A stretch of DNA of 53,675 nt from DATAGF01 sp963813355 (GCA_963813355.1 CAWEYS010000026.1:1-53675); one strand, 5' to 3'. Positions 17,766 to 25,456 are shown, numbered from the stretch's first letter. Program-made: numbers and translations. The notes: a model not told the origin generated them from the sequence alone.

Positions 17766-18761
17766 GTGAAGAAGTTCGTCAACGACCCCAAGGACTTCGT
17801 GCCCGAGATGCTCAAGGGCATCGCCCTCGCCAACCCGGACACCGTCAAGTACGTGCCCGAGTACAACCTCATCATGCGGACGGACGCGCCCCGCGACGAC
17901 AAGGTGTCGATCGTCCAGGGCTCGGGGTCGGGTCACGAGCCGGCCCACGTCATGGCCGTCGGGAAGGGGATGCTCGACGCCGCTTGTCCGGGCGACGTCT
18001 TCGCCGCCCCGCCCATGGACTACGTGCTCGAGACCACCAAGCTGCTGAACTCGCCCAAGGGCGTCCTGCACATCATCAACAACTACACGGGCGACCGCAT
18101 GGCCTTCGACATGGGCCGCGAGATGGCCGAGGCCGAGGGCGTGCGCATCGGCACCGTGATCGTCAACGACGACGTGGCCGTGAAGGACTCCACCTACACG
18201 GTCGGGCGCCGCGGCGTCGCGGGCAACTTCTTCGTGATCAAGGCGCTCGGGGCCGCCTCGGAGCAGGGCGCCGAGCTCGACGACCTGGTGGCGCTCGGCG
18301 AGCGGGTCAACTCCGTCGCCCGGACCATGGGCATGGCGCTCACCTCCTGCACGCCGCCGGCCAAGGGGTCGCCCCTGTTCGACCTCGGCGACGACGAGAT
18401 GGAGATGGGCGTGGGCATCCACGGCGAGCCGGGCCGGCGCCGCGAGAAGCTCGCCAGCTCGAACGCGATCGTCAACGAGCTGCTGGAGGCCGTCGTCAGC
18501 GACCTGCCGTTCAAGAAGGGCGACAACGTCGCGCTGATGATCAACGGGCTGGGCGGCACGCCGATCAGCGAGCTGTACCTGATCTACGGCTACGCCCACG
18601 AGCAGCTCGCGTCACGCGGCATCAACGTCGCGCGCAACTACGTGGGCGAGTACTGCACCTCCCTCGACATGGCCGGGGTTTCGATCACCCTCGTCAAGCT
18701 CGACGACGAGCTCACCTCGCTGCTCGAGGCGCCCGCCGAGATCCCGATCCGGGTGTTCTGA
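17766..18761 (+). CDS. dhaK: Dihydroxyacetone kinase substrate-binding subunit DhaK
   Basis: 331 residues, full family length, ATG 17766 preceded by GAGAAAGGTGGAGCC. Conserved features: VQGSGSGHEPAHVMAVG at the substrate loop, NNYTGDRMAFDMG, VGRRGVAGNFFVIK, and the active-site His in MGVGIHGEPGRRR that forms the hemiaminal with the ketone. It is intact, unlike its three upstream partners, which need one base removed or have a CTG start. Together with DhaL it should phosphorylate dihydroxyacetone or a related ketose (erythrulose-type substrates are known for homologues), feeding the aldolase of the same operon. Confidence 0.93.
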   Translation: MKKFVNDPKDFVPEMLKGIALANPDTVKYVPEYNLIMRTDAPRDDKVSIVQGSGSGHEPAHVMAVGKGMLDAACPGDVFAAPPMDYVLETTKLLNSPKGVLHIINNYTGDRMAFDMGREMAEAEGVRIGTVIVNDDVAVKDSTYTVGRRGVAGNFFVIKALGAASEQGAELDDLVALGERVNSVARTMGMALTSCTPPAKGSPLFDLGDDEMEMGVGIHGEPGRRREKLASSNAIVNELLEAVVSDLPFKKGDNVALMINGLGGTPISELYLIYGYAHEQLASRGINVARNYVGEYCTSLDMAGVSITLVKLDDELTSLLEAPAEIPIRVF

Positions 18762-18770
18762 GACCGAGGA

Positions 18771-19670
18771 CTAGAGGTCGTCGTCGAGGACGCGGCCGAG
18801 GTCCTCCCGGGCCTCGGCCGCCCTCCCGAGGCGCAGGAGGGTGCACCCCCGCCCGAGCCTCCCCGCCGTCAGGAGTCCGGCCGACCGCTGCTCCGACGAG
18901 AGCACCTCGTCGTAGGCCTCGAGCGCACCCTCGTCCTCGCCGCGGCGAAGCAGCGCCGTCGCCCGGTAAAGCACGATCTGGAGGCTGAGGTCGTCCGTGT
19001 TGGCGACCTTTGCCCCCAGGGCGGCGACCTCGTCCCAGTCCGCGATCTCCGCATACAGCTCGCACAGGCTGAGCGTGAGGGCGGGGTCGACATCCATGTC
19101 AACCAGCTGCTGAAGGAGCCCCACGGCCTCCTCGTGGCGGCCGACGTCCTGGTAGCACTCGATCAGGGCCAGCGCCGCCGCCATCGAGCCGGCGGGGATC
19201 AGGGCCGTGACCTCGGGCGTGATCGAGACCTCGAAGGCAAGCTCCGGCGCGTACTTCAGGAGCAGATCGTCAGGAAGGCCGGCGTCGCTGGCGACGACCG
19301 CCTCCAGATGGGGCACGGCCCGGGCGGCGTCGCCGACGTGCACCGCCGTCAGGCCGGCCAGCAGGTCGTCGGAGAGGGCGCGGTCCTTGTTGTCGCGGCG
19401 GGCCGCCGACTCGAAGCGCCCCAGCGCGAGCTGGGGCTCCCCCCGGTTGAGCTCCTCGAGGCCCATGAAGAACTCGCGCTCCAGCGGCGGAGCGAGGACG
19501 CCGGGCTTGCCAGGGATGCTCCAGTTGGGCGAGGGGGTCGCCCACGGCTTCCTCCGCTTCTTCGGGCCCGTCCGTCGGGGCCCGAACGGGTTCACCGTGT
19601 AGGCGGCGTTCTGCGCCCCCGTGCGGACGCCCTCCCCGACGGTGATGCTCCTGCGGATTCGGAGTGCCAT
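18771..19670 (-). CDS. TPR-like repeat protein with DUF4236-like N-terminus
   Basis: 299 residues. The first 20 residues (MALRIRRSITVGEGVRTG) resemble the start of DUF4236 proteins, followed by a basic Pro-rich linker to about residue 55. From about 60 onward the protein is helical with TPR-type pairs: FFMGLEELNRGEPQLALGRF, ALIECYQDVGRHEEAVGLLQ, YRATALLRRGEDEGALEAY and GRGCTLLRLGRAAEAREDLG. Such repeats act as protein-binding scaffolds. It converges with dhaK, with only nine bases between stops. No catalytic motif. Confidence 0.72.
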   Translation of the reverse strand: MALRIRRSITVGEGVRTGAQNAAYTVNPFGPRRTGPKKRRKPWATPSPNWSIPGKPGVLAPPLEREFFMGLEELNRGEPQLALGRFESAARRDNKDRALSDDLLAGLTAVHVGDAARAVPHLEAVVASDAGLPDDLLLKYAPELAFEVSITPEVTALIPAGSMAAALALIECYQDVGRHEEAVGLLQQLVDMDVDPALTLSLCELYAEIADWDEVAALGAKVANTDDLSLQIVLYRATALLRRGEDEGALEAYDEVLSSEQRSAGLLTAGRLGRGCTLLRLGRAAEAREDLGRVLDDDL

Positions 19671-19841
19671 GCGGTGTTCCGCCCCCCGGGCCGGCTGGCC
19701 GGGAGCCTAACCGCCCGCTTCGGCGCCCGGGGCGACCGGGGCGGGCGTCGTCGTGGGGCCGGCGCGGGGGCGCGAGGCTTGCGGTCCCGGGCGATGTGTG
19801 GGCGTATGAGGGCGACCGGATTCCGAACTGGAGCGCCTCCC

Positions 19842-20120
19842 ATGAGCATCGTCGTTCGCTTCACCCCCGCGGGTCTGACGGCCGAGCAGTACGGCAAGGC
19901 CGTCCGCATGCTCGAGGACCAGGGGGCCTTCCCTCCCGAGGGCCTCGACTACCACGTCTGCTTCGGCTCGGACGGTGACCTCCGGGTAAGCGAGATCTGG
20001 GACTCGGAGGAGCAGTTCGCGGCGTTCGGGAAGCGCCTCACTCCGGTGCTCGCCGAAGTCGGGATCAAGGCCGAGGACCCCCCGGCGCACTTCGAGGTCC
20101 ACAACATCTTCAAGCGCTAG
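19842..20120 (+). CDS. Small ABM-like (dimeric alpha-beta barrel) protein
   Basis: 92 residues from ATG 19842. The pattern MSIVVRFTPAGLTAEQYGKA, VCFGSDGDLRVSEIWDSEEQ and FAAFGKRLTPVLAEVGI is that of small proteins of the antibiotic-biosynthesis-monooxygenase-like ferredoxin fold (beta strand, helix, FG turn, SEIWDSxEQ strand and helix). Their biochemical roles are mostly unknown. It stands alone, divergent from the TPR gene. Confidence 0.7.
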   Translation: MSIVVRFTPAGLTAEQYGKAVRMLEDQGAFPPEGLDYHVCFGSDGDLRVSEIWDSEEQFAAFGKRLTPVLAEVGIKAEDPPAHFEVHNIFKR

Positions 20121-20268
20121 CCCGCCGGGTGAGCGCCGACGAGGCGCGATGGAGTCGGCGCGGTCCTGCCTCTGGACGCTTGAGGGAGGCCGACGTGGAG
20201 GTCCTCACGAACCTCGCGGCCGGGGACGGTACGCACACACCTCCGGGTGAGTTGGGACACCCCGGGGG

Positions 20269-20655
20269 CTATCCCTCCACGGTCTTCCAGTAGGAGTCCT
20301 TGCGGACGATCTTGCCGTCCCTGAACTCGAACAGGTCGCATCCCCGTACCGCGATCCGCTGGCCCTCCACGCTGGTACCGGTCAAGAGCCATTCGGAGCA
20401 GCCACGATCGCCTGCGAGCCAGTGGCGGTCGTCGCCGTAGTGGACGTCGGGGATGCCGGCGAAGCGACTCGCGAGTCCTTCACGCACCCGTTCTCGGCCT
20501 TCCAGCCTTTGACCCCACGGATCCGGACCGCGCGGCATCTCAAGGACGCAGTCGTCGGCGAAGAAGCTCATCACCGCGTCGATGTCATGCGCGTTGAAGG
20601 CCTCCAGCAGCCGTTCGAGCGTTTGGATCGCCACCGGGTTGGTCTCCGTCCCCAC
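20269..20655 (-). CDS. SnoaL-like (NTF2 fold) protein
   Basis: About 128 residues from GTG 20655, which has GAGGAG five bases upstream; an ATG at 20706 is in frame but lacks this. The NTF2/SnoaL pattern is visible: LERLLEAFNAHDIDAVMSFF, ADDCVLEMPRGPDPWG, GRERVREGLASRFAGIP and FEFRDGKIVRKDSYWKT. Proteins of this fold bind small hydrophobic ligands or act as isomerases/hydrolases; the substrate is unknown. Codon use is somewhat less GC-biased than in neighbouring genes. Confidence 0.78.
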   Translation of the reverse strand: MGTETNPVAIQTLERLLEAFNAHDIDAVMSFFADDCVLEMPRGPDPWGQRLEGRERVREGLASRFAGIPDVHYGDDRHWLAGDRGCSEWLLTGTSVEGQRIAVRGCDLFEFRDGKIVRKDSYWKTVEG

Positions 20656-20854
20656 GGACGCTCCTCGGTCGTTGCGTTCGACTAGCTGAGCGAGTGCCCT
20701 GGTCACGAGACCCTACGCCGGATCCGCCCGGCGGCGACCGCTGCCGCGGCTACGCTGACCGGCTGATCAGCCCGGCCGACCACCAGGCCGTCGAGGGCCG
20801 CTCCAAGAAGACGCCAAGGAGCGTGCAACCTCCCGTACAGGGTCCCGGCCTACC

Positions 20855-21214
20855 GTGGCTCCCGTGCTCGCATCGGTCCTCGGCACTATCGTCACGGTCT
20901 ACGGCCTCATAGCTGGCGGATCGTCGTTGCTGCAGGCGCGGCGTATGGCCCGGCGCGGGACCTCGGAGGACGTATCCCTGTCGTTCCTCGGGATGTACGT
21001 CGCCGGGTATGCGCTGTGGCTGGTCTACGGCCTCACCACCGGCAGCCTCCCGCTGATCATCGTCAACGTCGCCGGCCTGCTGTCAGGGACATGCACGCTG
21101 GCGCTGGCGGTCAACCTCCATGGTCCTGGGGATCCTGGCGATCCCGGGGATTCTGGGGTCTCCGACCCCCGGAGAAAACGCCGGAGATCGCCTCCGAGAG
21201 CCTCGGCGAATTGA
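20855..21214 (+). CDS. SemiSWEET-type sugar transporter (MtN3/saliva, single triple-helix bundle)
   Basis: 119 residues with three membrane helices: VLASVLGTIVTVYGLIAGGS, LSFLGMYVAGYALWLVYGL and PLIIVNVAGLLSGTCTLALA. The loop RRGTSEDVSLSFLGMYV matches the conserved Ser-x-x-x-S/F region of SemiSWEETs, which dimerise to form a sugar channel. The C-terminal 25 residues are a polar GDPGDPGDSG and Arg-rich tail. GTG 20855 is the chosen start. It sits alone upstream of the patatin gene with a 39-base gap. Confidence 0.8.
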   Translation: MAPVLASVLGTIVTVYGLIAGGSSLLQARRMARRGTSEDVSLSFLGMYVAGYALWLVYGLTTGSLPLIIVNVAGLLSGTCTLALAVNLHGPGDPGDPGDSGVSDPRRKRRRSPPRASAN

Positions 21215-21253
21215 TCTCCCGGTCGGCGACGGCCGAGCGGTAGGATCGCGGCC

Positions 21254-22324
21254 GTGGCGGACGAGCCCGTCCTGATCGACACGCGTACGGCGGGAGAGAT
21301 CACCGGGGAGTCAGGAGCGGCATTGGACGCAGGTGCTCGAGCCCCGCATTCGGCCGACGGGGTCTTTGAGGGCGGCGGCGTCAAGGGGTTGGCGCTGGTC
21401 GGCGGCCTCCTCGAGTTCGCGGATCACGGCTACACCGACTGGGTCAACGTCGCCGGCACCAGCGCGGGCGCGATCGTGGCCGCCTACCTGGCCACCGGCC
21501 ACAGCGCAGAGCAGGCGAAGGCGCTCCTCGAGGCGACCGACTTCGCAACCTTCGAGGATTTCGGTCGGGGAGGCCTCCTCGTCGGGGGCATCGTCAACCT
21601 CCTCGCCCACCACGGCCTGGCCCACGGGCAGGTCTTCCACGAGTGGTTCAACCGAGCTGTCGGCGGACAGACCTTCGCCGACATCGAGAAAGGCGGGCGG
21701 ACGCTCAAGCTCATCGCCTCGGACACCACCCGGCACCAGATGCTCGTCCTGCCCGAGGACCTCGCCCAGTTCCTCGACCCGAGGAGCGGCTCGCCCATCG
21801 ATCCCGGGTCGACGCTCGTCGCCGACGCCGTGCGCATGAGCATGTCCATTCCGTACTTCTTCACCCCGATCACCCTCGTCCACGGCACGACCAGGGAGGC
21901 CTGCACCATCGTCAACGGCGGCGTGGTGTCCAACTTCCCGGTGTGGATCTTCGACGTCAACCGGGACGCCACGCGGCCCACCTTCGGCTTCCGCCTGGGC
22001 GGAGGCGCGGGCGCCGGGGGCGGCCACCGGCGGGCCTTCGAGCACCTCCCGTGGGAGGTCGGGATGGCCGTGGACCTCTTCGAGACCGCGAGCGACGCCT
22101 TCGACACCGAGTTCGCCACTCACTCCACGGCCGTGCGCACCTGCGTGCTCGACGCGGATGGCATCGGCACGACCGACTTCACGCTCACGGCCGAGCAGAA
22201 GCGGATGCTCGTCAACCTGGGCCGGGAAGGGGCGCGCGCGTTCCTGCGCGGCTTTGCCGCGTCTGACTACGTGAACAGCTACGGGCACGGCCTGGTCGAT
22301 CCCGCTTGGGGACCGCGCGGCTAG
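21254..22324 (+). CDS. Patatin-like phospholipase-fold protein (dyad Asp replaced)
   Basis: 356 residues. The oxyanion-hole motif is FEGGGVKGLALVGG and the nucleophile elbow is VNVAGTSAGAIVAAY, with Ser in GTSAG. YFFTPITLV and the following block match the family. The catalytic-dyad motif, normally DG[GA] before SNFP, reads TIVNGGVVSNFPVWIFD, so the Asp is an Asn (codon AAC). The enzyme may therefore be weak or inactive, or a single base may be wrong (GAC). The C-terminal part contains an LTAEQKRMLVNLGREGARAF helix. Patatins hydrolyse acyl esters of lipids; some bacterial ones act in defence or toxicity. Confidence 0.82.
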   Translation: MADEPVLIDTRTAGEITGESGAALDAGARAPHSADGVFEGGGVKGLALVGGLLEFADHGYTDWVNVAGTSAGAIVAAYLATGHSAEQAKALLEATDFATFEDFGRGGLLVGGIVNLLAHHGLAHGQVFHEWFNRAVGGQTFADIEKGGRTLKLIASDTTRHQMLVLPEDLAQFLDPRSGSPIDPGSTLVADAVRMSMSIPYFFTPITLVHGTTREACTIVNGGVVSNFPVWIFDVNRDATRPTFGFRLGGGAGAGGGHRRAFEHLPWEVGMAVDLFETASDAFDTEFATHSTAVRTCVLDADGIGTTDFTLTAEQKRMLVNLGREGARAFLRGFAASDYVNSYGHGLVDPAWGPRG

Positions 22325-22408
22325 CTCCTGCGCCTGCGGCGCGCGGCCTGCCGCTCGCGCCGGAGGGACTCACAGGAACATGGCCAACCCCTGCCTGGAG
22401 AAGGAGAC

Positions 22409-22825
22409 GTGAGCCCGCCGACACCAGGGCCCGCGGGCCTCCTGGTGCGGGCGCGGGCGACAACGGGCGCCTTGACCTCTCGCAGAAGGAACTCTGTCGC
22501 TCAGGCTTCAGACGGTCGCCGGAGCAGAGTCCGCTCGGCGATCCCCGATCTACGCGCGCTGGCCGAGGCTCTGGCACCGCACCTGCCAGCCATGGCCTCT
22601 TCCGCAACGGAGGCAGCACCGTCGTACCTCACCACGGAGGACGTCGCGCGGCTGCTCCGATGCACGCCGCAGCGGGTCCGCAACCTCGTCTACGAGCGCA
22701 AGTTGCCGCGCATGAAGGAGAGCAGTCGCAACCTCTACCGGCGCGCGGACGTCGAGGCCTACCTGGGTCGCGATGCTGACCTCGCGCTGACCTCTCCTCC
22801 GTTGAGAGGCCAGTCGGCGAGCTAG
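22409..22825 (+). CDS. MerR/excisionase-type HTH protein
   Basis: The C-terminal 60 residues are a HTH_17-type domain: YLTTEDVARLLRCTPQRVRN, then LVYERKLPRMKESSRNLYRR and ADVEAYLG. A preceding amphipathic helix (DLRALAEALAPHLPA) is common in such excisionase-like proteins, so coding extends upstream of the internal ATG 22592. GTG 22409 with GAAGGAGA just before it is the annotated start, though the first 35 residues look random. It ends directly before the tRNA terminator and the island's left repeat, so it is just outside the island and may belong to an earlier element at this hotspot. Confidence 0.65.
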   Translation: MSPPTPGPAGLLVRARATTGALTSRRRNSVAQASDGRRSRVRSAIPDLRALAEALAPHLPAMASSATEAAPSYLTTEDVARLLRCTPQRVRNLVYERKLPRMKESSRNLYRRADVEAYLGRDADLALTSPPLRGQSAS

Positions 22826-22835
22826 CCCGAACGCC

Positions 22836-22862
22836 AAAAGTCCCGCGTTAGCGGGACTGTTT
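22836..22862 (-). terminator. Intrinsic terminator of the original tRNA-Arg transcript
   Basis: AGTCCCGC (22839-22846), loop GTTA, GCGGGACT (22851-22858): a perfect 8-bp stem. On the minus strand it is followed by TTTTGG, and it lies six bases beyond the displaced tRNA-Arg 3' fragment. This is where the tRNA terminator would have been before the island inserted. On the plus strand it also follows the HTH gene and may serve both directions. Confidence 0.75.
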
Positions 22863-22867
22863 GGGCA

Positions 22868-22914
22868 TGCGCCAGACAGGACTCGAACCTGTGACCTTCG
22901 GTTTCGTAGACCGA
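22868..22914 (-). repeat. Displaced 3' part of tRNA-Arg(ACG): island 1 attachment repeat, left
   Basis: 47 bases identical to 26024-26070, covering the acceptor 3' strand, T-arm, variable loop and anticodon arm of tRNA-Arg. The match stops exactly after CCGA; the remaining D-arm and 5' acceptor are missing here. It is a tRNA fragment and not a functional gene. Confidence 0.9.
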
Positions 22915-22917
22915 TGG

Positions 22918-23151
22918 CTAGTTCGCCGAGATCCCGCTGTCCATATGGGTTTCGGGTGATCCTGGCTCGCCCCGCAATGTCTCCCGCAATGTTTGCGAGC
23001 GATCCGAGGGCTCGAAGGCCGCTGCTGCCTGATCGAGCTGGGCGTCGCTGAGCAAGTGCGCGTAGACGCTCGCGGTTACCTGCGGCGTCGAGTGGCCGAG
23101 CTGGCGAGAAACGACGATCAGGGGGACGCCCGCGGCGAGCATGATCGACGC
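22918..23151 (-). pseudogene. Tyrosine recombinase C-terminal remnant
   Basis: Reads SIMLAAGVPLIVVSRQLGHS, then PQVTASVYAHLLSDAQLDQA to a stop at 22918, four bases inside the left repeat. LGHS..VTASVYAHLL is the C-terminal catalytic box with the nucleophile Tyr. The upstream RHT box and the rest of the catalytic and core-binding domains are absent; the frame upstream (to 23304) is unrelated Ala/Gly-rich sequence. Closeness of its end to the attachment repeat is typical of an island integrase. Confidence 0.78.
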
Positions 23152-23328
23152 CCCCAGCCCGGCGCGACTGCCTATGAGGCCCTGAAGAGGACGCGACGGC
23201 GCTCCTGCGGCTCGATCGGCCGATCCCGCCTGGTCGGCGCCGCCCGACAGGGGCGCGGTCGCCGCGCCGGCGGCGCTCGCCGCGGCATGACGTTCACGAC
23301 GCATCTTGCGAATCGCGCCGAGCCATCC

Positions 23329-23357
23329 TTGACAGCCCGCGAACGCCCTTCTAGCGT
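23329..23357 (+). promoter_or_regulatory. Sigma70-type promoter of the peptide gene
   Basis: TTGACA (23329-23334), 17-base spacer, TAGCGT (23352-23357). The expected start near 23364 gives a leader of about 27 bases ending in GGAGGTG (23380-23386), four bases before the ATG at 23391. It is the best promoter/RBS combination I see in the window. Confidence 0.7.
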
Positions 23358-23390
23358 CGAGATTCTCGGCAAATATACCGGAGGTGCCCG

Positions 23391-23582
23391 ATGTCCGAGA
23401 GGGATGAGAAGCTCCAGGCCGACCGCCGTGCAGCGTTCATCGACCAGGTCAAGAAGTCGCGTCTCATCAACATGGACGCGCCTCTCTCGTCCGTCTTCAA
23501 CGCCACCACCGAGCTTCCGGACGGAACCACGAGCTTGACCGCCGTCTACGACGACGCGAAATGGTTCGCCATCATGCCCTAG
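23391..23582 (+). CDS. 63-residue peptide, candidate precursor peptide
   Basis: ATG 23391 has an excellent ribosome site (GGAGGTG) and a consensus promoter. The N-terminal 26 residues are charged and helical (SERDEKLQADRRAAF, IDQVKKSRL); the rest is neutral and rich in Thr, Ser, Asp and aromatics (DAPLSSVFNATTELPDGTTS) and ends DDAKWFAIMP. A helical charged leader followed by a short polar/aromatic tail is the layout of RiPP precursors. It has no Cys, so lanthionine or azole-from-Cys chemistry is excluded, but Ser/Thr and aromatic residues are available. It is followed by a terminator and a large protein gene. An antitoxin or small regulatory protein is the alternative. I recognise no family. 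Confidence 0.72.
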   Translation: MSERDEKLQADRRAAFIDQVKKSRLINMDAPLSSVFNATTELPDGTTSLTAVYDDAKWFAIMP

Positions 23583-23624
23583 AGCAGGGCTGCCTGGAGA
23601 GCGGCTCACCAGGCCGCGACGACG

Positions 23625-24977
23625 ATGACGACTCGCTCTCCGCCGCAAGGAGAGCGACTGGAAGGAGCGGCTGAGCGAGCCGCTCTTTTCTTGGTCCGGG
23701 GCTTGCCGCAACATTGCGCAGCCGAAGGGCACTTCTCGCCGTCGTCGCTTAAGGCGCTGGCCGAGCACCTCGGCATCCTTCGGGAGCTCGCACGGCGGCA
23801 TCCCGGTGTTCGGCCCTCACTGCTGCCCCATATTCGCGACATCCGTGACTTCGTCACGTCTGCGCTGTTCCACTACTTCTGCCTGCGCAATCCCGGGCAT
23901 TTCAGGTTGTGGGGCAGCCTGCTCTCGGACGTCGCCTTCTTCTTCGGCGACCTCTCGCGCTCGCACAGCACATTCGCCCGCTCGTTTCCCTTGGAGGAGC
24001 TGATCGAGGGGGAGGCGGTCGATTTTCGACGCCTCGACGCCGCCGACGTCTGTGCCAGGAGCGCGATACGCAATGATTCCGTCGACCGCATCTTGAACGA
24101 TGCCGTCGTCAACAATGCGCTGCTGAGAAGGGCGTACTCCATCGAGCGGTTCAATACGCATTTCGTTTATCACATCACGCATTTCACGTTCTATGCGAGC
24201 CGGTGGGGACGGACCTCTGCGCCGTTCACGAAGCACTACTATCGGAATCTCGACTCCGCCGCTCGGTGGAGTCGGACCGTTCGAGATGCCGATCTTGTCG
24301 CCGAGTGCGTCGTCTCGATACTGCACAGCGGCTTCGAAGCCAGTTGCGATGACCTGATCGACTTCGTGCTCGGTCGGCAGATCGCCGACGGCGCGATCCT
24401 GCGTGAGCCGTCGCTCTCGGACGAGGAGGCCCTCACGTATGAGCGGGTCAGGCACACCACCCTCGTCGGGCTGTGGGCGATCTCGGAGTATGCGCATGCA
24501 AACGCGATCGAGTTGTCGATCGCGCTCCAGGACATTGATCGGGCGACGTATCGTCCGCAGCTGTCGGCCTCAGACCGGATGGAGCTGGGCTGGCTCAAGG
24601 GCCTCATCGCCAACTATGCGGGTGTCACGGCCGGCGATGTCTCGGCACGGGAGCGACAGGGCGCGCGCCAGCTCTCACGGCGGTTTGACGGGCTCCGGCC
24701 GTTTCGTTGCCGAGAGCACTACCTGAAGGAGCTGGAGGACAGCATGCCGCACGTGCCCGGCGAATTGAGTCTTCCGAGAGCGCTGATCAAGACCCTGTTG
24801 GAGGTCGTTTCGGGCTCCTTCTGCACTCGGTGCGTGAGCGGGCTGCTCGACGCGCTGGACGTCCTCGCGTGCGCGAGCCCTCGACCCGAGCCGAGTGGAG
24901 AGCGGGACTCCGTGCGTGAGCTGATCGATGGCTTTCGTGGCTTGACCATGGTCAGGGATGCGCCTCGCCCCCTTTGA
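23625..24977 (+). CDS. ~450-residue helical protein with HxxTHxxFY and HTTLV motifs (DUF6895-like?)
   Basis: 450 residues from ATG 23625; because an intrinsic terminator covers 23662-23692, TTG 23691 or 23703 may be the real start. No signal peptide or membrane span. The protein is predicted largely helical. Two motif blocks stand out: YHITHFTFYASRWGR (residues 182-196) and YERVRHTTLVGLWAISEY (272-289), separated by DLVAECVVSILHSGF. From memory this pattern matches uncharacterised DUF6895-type helical-repeat proteins, not verified. CTRC at 400-403 could bind metal. It is the largest intact gene of the island and follows the peptide gene in the same direction. Codon use is less GC-rich than the flanking genome, consistent with transfer. 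Function unknown; a peptide-modifying or peptide-binding role is inferred from context. Confidence 0.7.
   Translation: MTTRSPPQGERLEGAAERAALFLVRGLPQHCAAEGHFSPSSLKALAEHLGILRELARRHPGVRPSLLPHIRDIRDFVTSALFHYFCLRNPGHFRLWGSLLSDVAFFFGDLSRSHSTFARSFPLEELIEGEAVDFRRLDAADVCARSAIRNDSVDRILNDAVVNNALLRRAYSIERFNTHFVYHITHFTFYASRWGRTSAPFTKHYYRNLDSAARWSRTVRDADLVAECVVSILHSGFEASCDDLIDFVLGRQIADGAILREPSLSDEEALTYERVRHTTLVGLWAISEYAHANAIELSIALQDIDRATYRPQLSASDRMELGWLKGLIANYAGVTAGDVSARERQGARQLSRRFDGLRPFRCREHYLKELEDSMPHVPGELSLPRALIKTLLEVVSGSFCTRCVSGLLDALDVLACASPRPEPSGERDSVRELIDGFRGLTMVRDAPRPL
23662..23692 (+). terminator. Intrinsic terminator/attenuator between peptide and enzyme genes
   Basis: GAGCGGCT (23665-23672), loop GAGCG, AGCCGCTC (23678-23685), then TTTTCTT. 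The stem extends with A-U and G-U pairs to 23662. Two other hairpins precede it: GCCTGG/CCAGGC (23592-23614) and GCTCTCC/GGAGAGC (23635-23655). The 5' arm sequence GAGCGGCT also occurs at 23599-23606, so the 3' arm could pair with either copy. The terminator overlaps the first codons of the next frame. Confidence 0.75.
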
Positions 24978-25273
24978 GGGAGCGAGGCGCCCGTCGCGGG
25001 CGGGCGATCGCGCCGTAGACGACCTCATGAGCCGGAGGACGTCGTCGGCCGACTCGACGCCCGGGGTCGGAAGGTCACGTCGGACATCAGCTCGGTCGCG
25101 CCCGATGTCACGCGTCAGCCACGTCCGCGGTCACCTGGTCGAGCGTGCCCGTGAAGATCATCCGATCGTCCCGAGCGGCTGGTCGGACAGCTCGACGTTG
25201 GCTCGGACGAGCAGCTCCAGCGTGTCCGGGTCCCGGCGCGCCCGTCACCCAGCGGCCGCGTCGGCCATGCGGC
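24978..25273. other. Island 1 non-coding stretch
   Basis: About 300 bases after the large island gene. GCGCCCGTCGCGGGCG just after the stop can fold into a short hairpin without a T tract. No convincing gene or RNA. The open frames on either strand translate to low-complexity sequence. Confidence 0.4.
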
Positions 25274-25456
25274 CTGCCGCGGATCCGCCTGCACGACCTC
25301 CGCCACACCCACGCGAGCCTCCTGATGGCTGCCGGGGTCCACCCGAAGGTCGTCCAGGAACGCCTCGGCCACCACAGCTCTGCCTTCACGCTGGACACCT
25401 ACGCGCACGTGGGCGCGGGCCTGCAAGCGCAGGCGCGGTCTTCGCCGACCTCCTGA
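25274..25456 (+). pseudogene. Second tyrosine recombinase remnant (catalytic C-terminus)
   Basis: Reads PRIRLHDLRHTHASLLMAAG, then VHPKVVQERLGHHSSAFTLD and TYAHVGAGLQAQ. It contains the LHDLRHTHAS box (Arg and His), LGHHS (His) and DTYAHV (nucleophile Tyr), so it is the last ~60 residues of an integrase of a different subfamily from the 22.9-kb remnant. Everything upstream of the box is missing; the frame runs back to 25145 through unrelated sequence. No start codon at the homologous boundary. Confidence 0.8.

Noticed and set aside
22868..22914. A second tRNA-Arg gene
   Set aside because: Only the 3' part is present; the D-arm and 5' acceptor strand are missing.
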